Assembly (NCBI GenBank): GCA_013399115.1
Contig: VXAA01003159.1
Coordinates: 11,367 to 75,366, forward strand
Source of the DNA: Anseranas semipalmata
Lineage: Eukaryota; Chordata; Aves; Anseriformes; Anseranatidae
DNA length: 64,000 nt
Direction of reading: 5' to 3'
Shown: one piece after another, positions 12,821-25,570 of the stretch
Layout of the letters: every line of letters begins with the position of its first letter
How positions within the stretch are numbered: the first letter of the stretch is position 1
Position numbers and translations under genes: made by a program
Notes under the pieces: model-generated
Seen by the model: only the letters and a program-made list of their open reading frames with translations
Database searches by the model: none
Told to the model about the DNA's origin: nothing

Positions 12821-15760
12821 TAAAGAAGTATAAGAGAACAGCCAAATCACAAGTGTCACTTATTTCAGAATCAGAATGATAGAAGGCAGATATACATACA
12901 GTATGTGCCTCGTCAATGAAACAGCTGATTACATTTTTTCAACACAATAATAGCAGTTATGTTAGGTAAACAGCACTCAGTCATGATACAGCTAATTCAC
13001 AGATATATGATAAAAATAAAATCTCTTGGTCAATTCATTGAGGTGAAAAATCTTAACAGGCATAGAAAATCAAGAGGCAATTATGAAGCTGACAGTGAAT
13101 GAAAATATTTCTAGTATAAAAAAAAATCCAAAGATGGGCTTTTTTTTTTTTTTTTTGCGCGTGTGTGTTTAATTCCTCATTTGCTGTGCAGGCTGAATAT
13201 TGCAACATTGAGTGCTTGCACGTAAAATGGAATCTTTATGCACACATAAGTGACTTCATGTTTTTTGTTGTTTTTTTTTTTGAAGTTGAAATAAAAGCAA
13301 TGAATTAACGAAGGGGAAAGCATCTTGAGTTCATAGAGCTGTAGGTGATATTGATTACATAGAGAAAGATGTTTTTTAAGCGATATAATTTAAAAGTGAC
13401 GGTTTCTCTCAAAGTAAAAAAAACAGGTGGTAGTTGAAAACTGTCTAGGAATTAATATTCTATAGTATTAATGATATGAGTTAAATGGAATTTTGAGTAT
13501 TAGAATAAAAAATCTGGAGTAAAGGGGAGATTTTTTTTTTATGGACTCAGATTCATGTAAGGATTTATGGTATAATATTTATTTTCTGAATTTATTCTCT
13601 TCAGTCTCAGGTTTTGCATTACTTCAGAAATATTTATACGAAGGCCAAAGTACTGCTTAATTTTAATTTTGTTTAATGTGAGGTTCTGTTTCAGAAGAAA
13701 ACCTTTTTAAAATAACGTCATCCTTGCCTTTCTGGGTATCATTCTAGAAATCTATATTCAAAATTAAGACATCAACACCAAAAGTTCTGATTTCTTTCAA
13801 GAGTTCTCTAGGGCATGTAAACGTCAGCATCTGGAAGAACATACAATTTCTGAGCCTTTAGCTCAAGCCTAAAACCTGTTGGGAATCAGTGTAGGCATTT
13901 CCCATGCCTGTCGTGTGTTTGAGTTCCAGTTGAGTGGGCATGCTTGGAGCATATGTGCTGCAGAGTGTTGTGAAAAAGTGTAGGTATGGGTAGTGATATT
14001 TTACTTTCTGCCTTTTAGTCGAGCAGCATCCTTCTTTGCCATCCTGTGCTATACCGATTAGAGCAAATAGGGTCCTGGCCCAGGATGGGAAAGACTTGAC
14101 TGCTTTCAACATGTGTCTAAAGAAACTCAATATAATGCACTCAACAGAAAACCATACAGGAAAATCTCTTGATTTTTCTTCTGGGGACACATTCCTTGAA
14201 GAAGAAAAAAAAAAAAAGATTGAACATTCATTGGGCCAAAATATGAGACAGACACAGCAAGCAAACCAACAAGTGAAATTATGGCTTAGCATTTCTAGCT
14301 TTTGCTGCAATTAATACATGCTATACCAAGAACAACAGACTGGAAACAATGTGTAATTCTTCCTTTGTTCCTAGGCTATACAGGCAGGGTACCCAGACTG
14401 CTAGGCAACAGAATAAAATCATCTATCTGGTTGAACTCTTTGAGAAAGAAGTTGTAGATGTAACCCCAGGAGGAGAGCTTATGCATTCCTGTCTTTCTCC
14501 TTTTACAGCCTGGGCCAGACAGAAGTTCACCTGTGGCAATCCATCCACCCGCACAGCTTTTGAGCTTTCTCTTCTTTCACATGCAGATTTCCATATGCAG
14601 AAAGATTTCAAGACATTAGCAGTGGTGTCAAGCTAAACTGTTAATCTGTTTTCACATTTTCCAGGATAACATAATGGTTTTATGTCTGAGCTACAGAGAT
14701 AACGAGTCCAGAAGTACTTGTTGCATGTTTTGGTGAGTGCATTGTGGAAAACAGACAATCTTTGAAAGGCTAGTGATTCCCATTTTTCTTCAAGTAGACC
14801 TCTAATTAGTTGCCCACATCTCTGCTATTAAAAATGGCATGCCAGATTCTCAGCTGGTGAAAACCAGTAATATAGATTTAATACAGATAAAATCTTGGCA
14901 GACTGGATGAATGAGTTAAATATTTTCCAAAGGTAGATTCATATTGCCTGCAGACAGATTTTTTTTTTTTTTACCATGACATAATTTATGTTAAAGATGC
15001 AAGATGACAGAACTATGTTCAGCATTTTTCAAGGAGCTGTGTGTCAGAATTGACCTTTCCTGTGGAAAGATCTACAATTATTAGTCAATACAGCTATCAA
15101 AGTCGCATCAGGAAAGAAAAACTGTGCCTGACAATCAGCATGGTTTTGCTCTAGCAATGACTTCAGGACTGTGAGAGCCCTTGTGGCTCTTACATTGTGG
15201 CTGGAAATGCATGTAGGACTAAAGAGGACAGCTGGTACTCTACCTAGTAACATAAGTGAAGGATTTCTTTCCTGCATGCTCCAACTAAGACACTCAAGTA
15301 CTGAGGAAAAAAATAAACCATTTTTTCTTCTGCCAGGGAAGGAAGCTTTATGGGGAAATTCCTAGAGAGGACATCAAGTCCCTTTGACCACAAAAATGTG
15401 CTCTGTGACAGCATTTGTATAGCACTGTGAAGCAGGCTATTGTAGTCGATTCAGGGAAAGATACCACTGGAGTTGGAGTAACACACAGTTACTCTTCTAT
15501 GCTTGAGTCATGGTTTGGGAGCCCTAATCCTTAAACCCTTTTCCTTGCAACAGCTTTTTTATGAAAAAGACTTTACTCCTTTTTTTTTTTTTTTTTTTAG
15601 AGTAGTAAATCATTTTTTACAATACAATATAGGATCTAGTATTTGATAATCTGTAATCTATGATTTGGACTGTATGGTTTGGGTTCATAGCCATCAGTCA
15701 GAATTAATTGGTAGGAGATGAACTTAAAATGGTTGTAGCAATATTTCAATGGCACAGACT
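12821..15760. other. Non-coding stretch between two LTRs
   Basis: About 2.9 kb with no recognisable gag, pol or env remnant, so it does not look like a provirus interior. It holds open frames on both strands: minus 13858-14310 (150 codons, the longest N-free one in the window), plus 14036-14314 (92 codons) and plus 14349-14636 (95 codons). None has a recognisable motif. T runs occur near 13141-13157, 13269-13281 and 14959-14972. Confidence 0.55.
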
Positions 15761-16149
15761 TGTGTACTGGGTCTGGCTGGGATAGAGTTAACNNNNNNNN
15801 NNNNNNNNNNNNNNNNNNNNNGGGGGGGGCTCTCGTTGTGAAGACGTCTGTCCTCCCGAACAACCGCTACGCGTATTAAGGCCCTGCTTCCCAAGACGTG
15901 GCCGAACACCGCTCGTTGATGGGAAAGTAGAGAATAATTTTTTTCTACCTTTTCCCTCTGTGCTTCCGCGCGGCCTTCGCTTGTTCTTTCCTTTTTTTTT
16001 TTTCCTTTAATTAAATTACCCTTACCTCAACCTGCGAGAGACTCTGTTTTCCTTACATCATACTTTCTTCTCCTCCTCGTCTTTGAGGAGGGGGAGTGAG
16101 AGAGCGGCTGTGGTGGAGTTCAGCTGCCCGGCAGGGTAAAACCACTACA
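15761..16149 (+). mobile_element. Second avian ERV LTR of the same kind, interrupted by an N gap
   Basis: It opens with TGTGTACTGGGTCTGGCTGGGATAGAGTTAAC-like sequence, hits 29 N (15793-15821), then resumes at a G run. It shares with the LTR at 12207-12820, in order, the GTCTGTCCTCCCGAACAACCG-like block, GCCCTGCTTCCC, GATGGGAAAGTAG, ACCTCAACCTGCGAG, a GGAGGGGGAGTGAGAGAGCG segment and a GGGTAAAACCACTACA end. An ATTAAA at 16010-16015 sits where I expect the polyadenylation signal. The two LTRs share orientation, but they are clearly different in sequence and no retroviral interior lies between them. Confidence 0.85.
15793..15821. other. Assembly gap inside an LTR, size too small
   Basis: A run of 29 N. 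Comparison with the other LTR shows that roughly 295 bases should lie here. Confidence 0.9.
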
Positions 16150-16502
16150 ACTTGGAACAAATGAATTAATATGTATGAATAACTAAGAATTTACATGAAA
16201 TAAAGATCTCTGCAAATGCCAGGTTATCTAAAGTCCATTACCAATAAGGCTGTAGCAATCACTTCAAAACTTGTATTACAAAATAGCTAAGGATCAAGAA
16301 TATAAATTATAAAGGTAAATGAGCATTGGCAATGCAGGTTTAAAAAAAAAGTCTATCACTAATAAAACTTTCATAAATTTTTAATAGGAAAAACACAGCT
16401 TAAATGAAAACATCGAGTGTTAGACTTACAAATCTACATGCACACTTAAACCTGTACCCTTCATATGAAATGGCTCTGCATGATTCACTATTGTGAGTAT
16501 AA

Positions 16503-16551
16503 CCAGACTAGATGATCTTTAAGGTCCCTTCCAACCCAAGCCATTCTATGA
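16503..16551 (+). mobile_element. CR1 LINE 3'-end fragment
   Basis: About 50 bp reading CCAGACTAGATGATCTTTAA then GGTCCCTTCCAACCC and CCATTCTATGA. This is the characteristic 3' terminus of avian CR1 elements in plus orientation. Nothing upstream is recognisable as the CR1 body, so the copy is very strongly 5'-truncated. Confidence 0.9.
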
Positions 16552-19500
16552 AAAGCTGCAGTAGTATAGCAAAGAAACACATTGCAAAAACAAGGTTGAA
16601 AGTTGAACAAAAATACACACAAAAATTAGAAAAATAATTTTAATATTGATAATTTACCCTTGGAACAAGCTGCCAAAATAGATAGGTGACATATTTTGGT
16701 GTGCCAGCAGAAAAAAGATAGTATGTTTCTCTTGAAAGGATATCTCCCCCAGAAAAGGATCAGGCTAAATGCTGATTTACCTAGATGAATTAAATGGTGT
16801 CCAACTCTAAGAAGTTAGAGCACAGGTTTATTCCGATTTCCAATTGCCTGAATGTGCCTATAGGTTACTTGTTTTTATATGTAGTTTTGAATGTCATAGG
16901 CATCAGTTTTCCAAAATGTGGCAGAAAGGACCCTTAACTTCAAAACATTTTTTTTTTTTATAATAGTTAAGCAACAGGAAAGGTATTGGAAGAAATACTT
17001 GGAAGAATATTCAAAAGAATAATGGAATAGAAATCGGAGAAAATGCACTAAAAAGAATTGGTACAAGATCACAGCTATATGAAGTACAAAAAAAGAATGG
17101 GATGTACTGAAAGAATAAAATCATAGAGTGTGATAGGCCCGAAGTCTACTTTATCGCTAAGAACATCCCTGTGAAAAACTAATGTGCTGTGTAATGGCCA
17201 TAACTGTATTAAAAGCTACAAGGAGAGCTAAAAATACCTCTTATCTTTGAATTACTCTGTAGCATGGGAGATGTCACCTTGAAGATAGAAAGAAAACAGC
17301 TATTTACTTTCTAGAAGAGCAGGAAATAAGTCTTTGCTGCAGCTGTGCAAAGTGGGCATTTCCCAATTAAGCACTATGTAGTTAAGGTATAAGGGCTTTG
17401 AATAAGTTTGCTGCCAACAGTTCCTAACAGCCTTGTTCACTTTTATTTTTAATGGTTTGCCAAACTGAGTATCTATTCTCAAGTGGTTAGTATTTGTAAC
17501 TAACGATGATTACATTTGCAGGGTCAAGCTCAAGAGCAGCCCTGGAAAAGCAGTACAATGCTATATATAACAATCTTTTTTTGCCCTATAATATATACCA
17601 ACAGTCCTTTTTTTCCTTCAAATGTTTACTTCCGTGCCTCTTAGAAAATCACTGCTGGGTACCAGTTATTCATAACTAGGACCCAAATAGAGTTAAAAGA
17701 GAGTCAAAAGTAGAGTCAAAATGGTAGAGAATTGCCAGTGTTAACTGAATATGGTACTGGAAAAGGATAGAAAGCAAAACTCTCCCTTTGAGTTTCTTCC
17801 TCTTCTGGAATCTCACACAAATGTATAATCATTAAGGAAAGCAGAAAAAAATATCACTCATAAGATTGCCAGTTCACCTTGTTCTATGTTAAATAATTTT
17901 CTTTTTATATTCTTAGTATTTTGTATATGTTTATTCTCTGTTATTTTAGAATAACAGGACTTTTTCCTTATTCGATTTCTGAAGTGATAAGTAATGAGTT
18001 TTACAGCAGCACTGAAGCTAAAAACACTTGCAGTATATATAAATTTGGTTGGCTGTGCTTGAGTTCAGCTTTAATAAAAAGTAAATTTGGAAACAGTTTC
18101 CATTTGGATATTATCACCAGTTGGAATAAGATAATTAAATTAAATGACCATGTACTCCCTTAAGGAAGCTGCAGTTTCTTTTCAATCAGTCTCTTAGATA
18201 CCGTGACTTTACTTTATAACAAAGCAATTATTACAGCATCTAAAAATGGATTTATTTCTAGATAGCATTTTAAATAAAGTATTTCAAGTCACTTTTAAAC
18301 TAATAGCAAAGAAATGTATCTGAGGAACTTGAACTTATGAAAGCATATTTCTGCTGTGGTTGTATCCTCTTTGGCAATCTGAGGTTTTACTTAGAGAAAA
18401 TCTTTATATAAGAAGCATTTTGCTCAAGGTGAAATTTTCTTGCTCAGATGTATATGAAGTTTACTCATTTTCTTGTATTGCTCACTTATTGCAACAGTCT
18501 AATGAGCTAATGACCTTGCCATAAGCTTCCTCACTGAAAACTGACATTTATATTTGTATGGTTAAATAAAACATGTAACGAGGGAAAACTCTAAAAAGAA
18601 CTGATTATAACTCAAAGAAACACATCATGGATTTTATCATCTTTACTGACAATCAGAACCCATGTGTAATGATGATGTCAAAAATAATCCCTGTTAATTT
18701 GATCTCCTTTTATATTGGGCTTGACAATTCAGAACTAGTGTAACAAAATGAAATAACATTGGTACATATTTTGGAGTGGCAGATCAGAAATGTAACTGCA
18801 CTTGGTTATGTTTTCAAACCATGATGCTGACTGCTACAACCATCAGGGAATTCCTCAGTAGTATATAAGTGTCTGAAGTAGATTGTAGGCAATAATAGCA
18901 TAATCCTGAAGTGATACAGCACCCGTGGGCGCCAATGTAAACATCTGCTCCTTTCAGTTTACTTGACTTTTTAAGATCCTATTTTGTTTTAAAATGTGTT
19001 TCTAAATACATATATTACTGATAGGCTTCCAAGCAGGGCATATTAAAAATACTGGATAAAAAAGCTCTGAAGCACGTTCCATTCAGCTTTTTTTCTTCCT
19101 CCTTCTTCCCCTTTTTTCTTCCTCCTTCTTCCCCCTTCTTTCTTCTTCCCTGTTCTTCTTCTTCTTTTTTTTTTTTTTTTGTAAAATAATGTGTGCTATG
19201 TAAACAGCTGGGGAGAGGACATGCAGCAAAAAGAAAGGAAATTAGGTAAGCAGAGGATATGAAACCTGAGAAACCAGGCAGCCTTCTCTGATCAATCTCT
19301 ATCAACTGGTAATGGTGAACAAGATGAAGTGTGTTAACTCTGTACGTCAGTGTGGATCATACTCAAACCATTTTGAAAAGTCCCAGCAAGTTTTCAAGAA
19401 GTTTGTGCTTTCTCTTGGGATTTTACGTCACAGGGCACTGGGCTGTGTAAGTACAGTTTTGTTACTGGTAGTAACAGGCCTCAGGCTTCGTACTGGCTTA

Positions 19501-22500
19501 ACAAGGCCTCACAGCCGAGGTTTATCAAACTTTGTCTACATTTGCCTTGCCCTGTCTGGAGTTTTGTTGTTTTGCTGATGTTGGTATGTTGTTGTTGTTT
19601 ATTTGTTTATTTGTTTGGCTGGAATAGCTATTTTTTCTTGTGGCTATGCTTGGTTTGTTTTACTTTTGAACAAGCACCTAACAAATATAAAATACGTGAT
19701 ATAGAGTCAATGTGGATGTAGAGTCAGAGAAGAAAGAAGAGATGTAGGCAATGTTAGCAGGCACGTAAGAAACCCAGGTGGGTTCTGGAGTGGGAAGGAG
19801 GAAAGTAAACCCATCACACTCCTCTCAGGAGGGTGGGCATGTCGTCAGAGAAAAAGGAGTAGATACTGAGAGTCAGTGTGTAACGATTTTAATTGTATTA
19901 CTGATTATTAAGACTTTCTGCAATCATGATTTTTTCCCTTCTCTTTCTTGAATAACATGATCTAAGCTAATTGTTCTTTTATTAGACTGTTAAGATTTCT
20001 ATAATTTTAACAATCAAATCTTGGCATTACATGTGGCATATTTCCTTTTTCTTGTTACAAGAATTTGAGAATAACATCATGTCTGAACGGCACAATGTAG
20101 AGACATTTGAGTTGCACTGGGAATTTGATATATCCCCATAAAAAAACTAAACTGTTCAGGTCTAATACGTTTAGGTACAGCACTGGTGCTAGCATTAAGT
20201 TCTAGCATGGGCATATCTATACTATACTGTGTGGGACAGTCAAATATATTATCATCAATATTAGTAAGAATTTCAGCCCAAATCTAGCAGGCTTGGAGAA
20301 AAGCAAAGAATGTCAGGAAACAAACTGAAAATACCCACTCCTGGTATGACTGCAAAAAGCCATATAAACATTGTATTGAGTACATAAAAACTGTGGAATT
20401 GATGGATGTTTTATCTACAGAACAGACCACTGTGCTTGTATTTAATATCTCCACCTAAAATGCAGCTCTCTGCAAGAGCCCATTGTGGGAGTAACAGTTC
20501 TCACTTTTTGACAGAATTCTGACTTTTTGAACTTTTCTGCTGAGATTGCCAATAGTGGCTGCTTTTATGGTGGTAGATTTGGTAATAGAAACCCAAGTAT
20601 CACAGCATTTCGTGTAGGCACAACAATATCAATGATAGCTAGTCAAACCAACAGTCAGACAGATATAAAAATGTAGTTCTCTAAATTAACATGACATCTT
20701 GAGAAACAGTTCAGAAGAAAAAAATTAAGTTTCTAGTCCAGTGGGGTAAGGTATTTAACTCCAAATGAAAGCACAAAAGTACTTTAAAAACAAACAAACA
20801 AAACCTTTCATTTTAAATCTCCTTTCACTGACACACTGTTTCTAATGTCCTGATATCAAGAAACACAGGCGTTTAAATGAGTAAGTGGCAGTGTATGAGG
20901 GCTGGAACTTAGCGAACAAAGTTTCATGTGGGTTTGTGTCTTGTGACTGAGTCCTACCTCTGAAAGTTTTCTTGTGAAAGGAACTTAATGATGAATAAGA
21001 TAAGGGGTATTACAGACTTTTTCTACACAAGCCACTTATTTTTAATGAATTTTTATAGACTCTATTACATGTAACTGAGTGATCATATAGCCCTCTCCCC
21101 TTCTCCTGAGTTTGCCTGAAATCAGTCAGTGGACTAAAAGGTTATTGTAGTGTAACAGACAGACAGACACACTTATCTGTGCAGGTAATACACAAGCCTT
21201 ATTTCACTAAGAAACTCATCCTTCCTAAGGGTAAAACTAATTTGCTGTGAGAGACATCAATGCAAAAATTCTCATAAGTCTCTGTTACTCACTTTATCAG
21301 TGAAAATTTTTCGTGCGACCAAATATGGCATGCAATTAGGGAAGACAGTAGCCTGAAATCAATCACAACCAAAATGCACCAAGAGTTTTTGAGAACAATT
21401 AATATTTTCCAGCAATGCTATCTAGTCTCTCAGTTGCAACAGGACATGTAAGTGAGTAAGTGATGTGGAACTTCTGATGTGATTAGTCATGAAGGTACTA
21501 ACAGAATATGAGTGCTTGCACATATCCACCTCAAAAGGGGTCCAAAGAAGATAGCACAGAAAATGCTGTGTGATTTGCTGTGGTGAACTGTAGATTGGTC
21601 GCTCTTTTCTAAAGCTCTCCTTGTATTGATGCCTGATTTAAACCTTCTGTATCTTTACTAAGATTTTCTCTCAAGGTTTCACATCTTTGTCATTACCCTT
21701 CTTATTTTATTTTTATTGGTATATATCATTCTGTCTAGTATCTGTGTACAGATTCTTTAGTTGCAAGTGACAAGTCTTTTATTTGTATTGCTTCCCTCAG
21801 GGGAGGAAGAACTTGACTCTTTTATTGCAGTCTCTCTAACCGTAATATTTTCCTTTTTCCACAAATTTGCTCAAAGTCAGAAACCACCTACAGTTCAAGT
21901 ACACTCTGGTACATGTCCAGAGCTTAAAGATTCCTATGCATATCAGAGCAACATGCAAATTTCAAACATCATTTCTGTTTCACAATGAGAATTTTCATTC
22001 ACCAAAAAAAAAAGTCTTTTGCTCTCATGGTTGTGAGAATAACCTTCATGGGTGGGCTGAATAGAACAGAGGCTGTGTTCAGAAATGTGAACACTTGAAA
22101 AATAACTGAGAAAGATATATATATGTGTGTGTATAAGTGTATATCCAGTGCCCTTACTTTATGAAGGCTGAGGAAAAGAGAAAAATGTTGGCATCCGGAA
22201 TCTCATAAATTCTGGCAATCTGGGTCTCTTACATCCTCATGGGCTTAGATGTTCCAAAAGGAGGCTGAAATCTACCTATTCTATTCAGACTGTTCTAAGT
22301 GGGAGGTGGAGAAAAACCTCTTTATCCTAAAAATTGAGTTGAACCCTATACACAAGGAGACATAAACAAATGCTGTTGAGCTCAAATGGAAGAAGACCAG
22401 ACTGCAACAGCTGCTTGTGCAAAGCATGCCACATAGCGAAAAAGGGTGATGTGCCACTCCTGGATTTGTTAAAACCTAGAAATTCCCAATGAAACTTTCA

Positions 22501-24359
22501 GTTCACTCAGTCATATAAAGACCTTTATTTCACCCTCCTTCCAAGGCAATGTAAAGGCTAAGCTCTTCAGAAGAGTTGATAAGAAGAGAAAGGAAATTCT
22601 TGAGGAGCCTTATTCGTTTTCTTTCTCCTGAAACTCAGGAAATATCTTCACTGTTGAAGCTGTAGAAGGAAAACATGATCTTTTAAATTCTGTATCTACA
22701 TTTCCTATTATTGTACAGGCTTGTAAAACTCTGGTATGTGCTAGATGGCTTTATCACTGATAGTTCTGCCACTAGTTCTGTTTAACTGGACTAAAAACAG
22801 TTAACTCTTAAAGAAATGCTGTCAGCTGTAGTTAATTTTTAAAATCTGCATATATGCAAAAGTGTATTTATTGTATATGTGGTCTGTCCACAGATGGCTT
22901 GTAGTTTATGTCTAGCAATATCCTGTAGCATGTGTCTATATAAAATAAGCAAAAGCAGTGTATAATATTACGTTGGAACATTTAATCTTTTAATGCACTG
23001 CCCATAATGACCTGAAGTCTTTTGGTTGGTCTCCGTTCTGCTTTGTGACTACTTTTAGCTGAGCCTTTGTGATAATATCCTGTCTCCAGGCTCATCGTGA
23101 CCACATACTTTGTGCAGTAAACTGCAAGAACAATTTATCAGTCCATAAACTAAAACTATTAAAAAATAATTAATTTGTTCTGCTTCTCTGTATTTTATCA
23201 ACAGTATTGTCATTTTTACACAGGTTTTAAATCACACACGAGCCTATGCTTAAACTTACAGTGTATACAAAAGCAATGAATGATTATCGCATTTCTTCAG
23301 TCTCTGTTGTGCAGTTTAATCAAACTAGGAGGCAGTTTTGTATCAGGGTCCTGATCTTTTTCCTTCCAAACAAATCATATTTCCTGGAAACATCATTTTG
23401 TTTAGGTACCCTGAATCTGGTTTCCTCTGTTTTTCAAGCTGGTGACCTCCATGCAGGCTATGGTTGTGCAAAGTGATATGCATAATCACTAATGTCTGGA
23501 AACTCCTGCGTGTATTGTAGTAGGATCTACAGGCCCTGAATTAGATGGGGGCCCCATGATATAGATGTTTTATATAGAGAATGGCTGTTTCTAGAAATTT
23601 GCAATCTAAAACCAAGTGCTTGGCCCATGGGTTTACCTAATGTATATTTTGGTGCATACAAAAAAAAAGTAAGGAAAAATTGAATTATTATTTCTGCTTA
23701 TACAGAAAGAACTTAAGCTCAGAAAACTTCATTCTATTTCAATAGAATGCTACATCAGACTAATAGTTATTTTTAAGTAAATGTTTGATCTAATTCCTAC
23801 TCAGTAATCTCTTATACAAGTATGTTCTCTACATCTAAATGAATGAGGCAATTCACAAGCTTTAATACTTTTCCGAATTTTGTTCTTTTTTTGTTCTTTT
23901 TTTTTGGTAGTAAACCCTTCTATATACAAGAAGAAATATTCATGAGCTTAAAGTACACTTAAAACTGCACTGCTGAGCTTTGGCCCAAATGGTTTGTTTA
24001 TGAACCATACTTGAGCCATGAACTGAATTTAATTTCTGTGATTGCTAATCTAGCCTTTACCATAAAAACCTCTCTAATGATGGATTTACGTATGCAAAAA
24101 CTACACCAATGAGTGAAAATCAAATGTGAAAATTCTATTTTGTATTGAAAAACAAGATCTCAAGAAAATCAATCACACAAAAAGATCCTAGAGAAACTGA
24201 AATTAGTCTAAATTATGACTGTAATTCAAGCTCTTCTGAAGCATAGATATATTTTTGATTTAATATGGATGCTTGATATTTACTATTTTACCTTTATTTA
24301 TGAATCCAGCTATGAACTTTGGCATATGAAACTCTTTTGTCTGCCACTGACTAACTTGC
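16552..24359. other. Long non-coding stretch, no recognised gene
   Basis: AT-rich sequence with only short, unrecognised open frames. The plus frame 19312-19578 (88 codons) contains hydrophobic segments but no identifiable domain and no supporting splice pattern. Simple repeats are present, including (GTT)n/(TTTA)n near 19580-19620, CAAA units near 20790-20806 and TATG/TG units near 22115-22140. No RNA gene was recognised. Confidence 0.55.
19087..19180. repeat. TTC/CTTCC pyrimidine tract
   Basis: The plus strand is almost purely pyrimidine, with repeated CTTCCTCCTTCTTCCCC-like and TTC units ending in a long T run. It generates the lysine/glutamate-rich minus-strand open frame at 19015-19305, which is therefore not a gene. 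Mirror-like pyrimidine tracts of this kind can form triplex DNA. Confidence 0.8.
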
Positions 24360-25570
24360 CCATTAGTGTTTTTTAAGCCTAGCCCTTTCAGGTGTCTTCA
24401 TATCTCCAGTATGCCTCCTATGGGTGTTAAGATTTTTACACGTCTTCTTCATGCCATTCTTTAACAGCAGTGTGGCATTATGTGCCCTCCAGCCCTGTGG
24501 TGCTCCCTGCCCTTAGTGTGCTATTAAATTTGGCCGATAGTTTTCCCATTTCTCTCCCTGACTTGTGCAGAACTCTAAAACATAATTCCTCTGAGCCTGG
24601 AGCTCTCACTGCTTTGTATAGCTCTAATTGCCTAATTACCTGTTCTGTGCAAGATGAGGAGGACTGTTAACATTTTTCTTCCTCATTTTGGATGTTGGTT
24701 TCTGGCTCTTTTTTACTTTTGTTTTTTGACTTTTTATTTTCAGTCACATTAACCTTCTCAGTCTCCAACACTAGAATATCCCATTCCTTCCCTTTCTCTG
24801 TTTGCTTTCCATGACGGTGTAAATAGAAGAACTTTTTACTGCGTATCTTGATTTATCCTGCTATCTTTATTTTATTAGGTGCTTCACTGCAAGCTTCCTT
24901 ATTAATTTTCTATAGCTTTTAATGTTTTTCTGTACACTACTCATTGTTTTCTTTCCCTGGGCCCTCAGGTGTTCAACAAAGCATATCTTTTTCTCTAAAC
25001 ACTCTTTGTTTTGTGTTATTTATGCCCCCACTCCACTTTATTCCCGATGTTTTTTTTATTAAGTAGCATTATTATGCATGCATCATTTGTCTTTACTAAG
25101 TGTATCTTGCACCCATCAGATTGACTTAAGGAAGTTTTATTTTTATTCTATTTTTATTTTGATTACAAGCACAGCAATATTACCTCCTTTCACAGATTCT
25201 CTTCTGCCTTTATGTCTTCAAACGTATCCTCTGTGTTACTTCATACCAAGAAAACCACTGTGTTGTTATTTGTTTTCAGAGTTGAAAGTGAATGCTGTTT
25301 GGTATTATATGTGTGCATCTACCCGTTCTTCCAATCTCATTACCACACTTAATGTACTCCAGGCTTTACCTAGGCAATAAAAATCTCCCTTTTCTTATTA
25401 GTACTTTGGCCTTTTTATACTTTTCTTTTATTTGCTCAGTCAGTTTATAGTCTACTTGCCCTTTCTTTGTTGAGGAATTATAATAGGTTTCTGTAACTAC
25501 AATAGTTTGCACTTTGGAACGTCTACAGTCTCAGTCCATAAAGACTTAAGCTGATATAGGTTTCACCTGA
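24360..25570 (-). mobile_element. Decayed CR1-type LINE ORF2, endonuclease to start of reverse transcriptase
   Basis: Read on the minus strand, two pieces of a CR1-like ORF2 are in the right order. At the high-coordinate end an endonuclease-like motif reads VVTETYYNSS, compare the CR1 pattern GITETWWDSS, with a later GGNIAVLV resembling GGGVALYV. Nearer 24600 the frame reads ELYKAVRAPGSEELCFRVLH, which matches the CR1 segment preceding the reverse transcriptase (pattern LDxHKSMGPDGIHPRVLREL). The rest is shifted and full of stops. No 3' end is visible, so this is an internal or 3'-lost copy. The family call rests on remembered motifs; another CR1/L2-clade LINE is possible. Confidence 0.65.

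Noticed and set aside
15636..15909. Minus-strand open frames across the LTR gap
   Set aside because: They contain translated N and lie antisense within an LTR.
12207..16149. A single provirus with 5' and 3' LTRs
   Set aside because: The LTRs are too different, the interval has no retroviral coding remnant, and the primer binding site and polypurine tract are missing.
19015..19305. Lysine/glutamate-rich minus-strand protein
   Set aside because: Encoded entirely by the TTC/CTTCC pyrimidine repeat.
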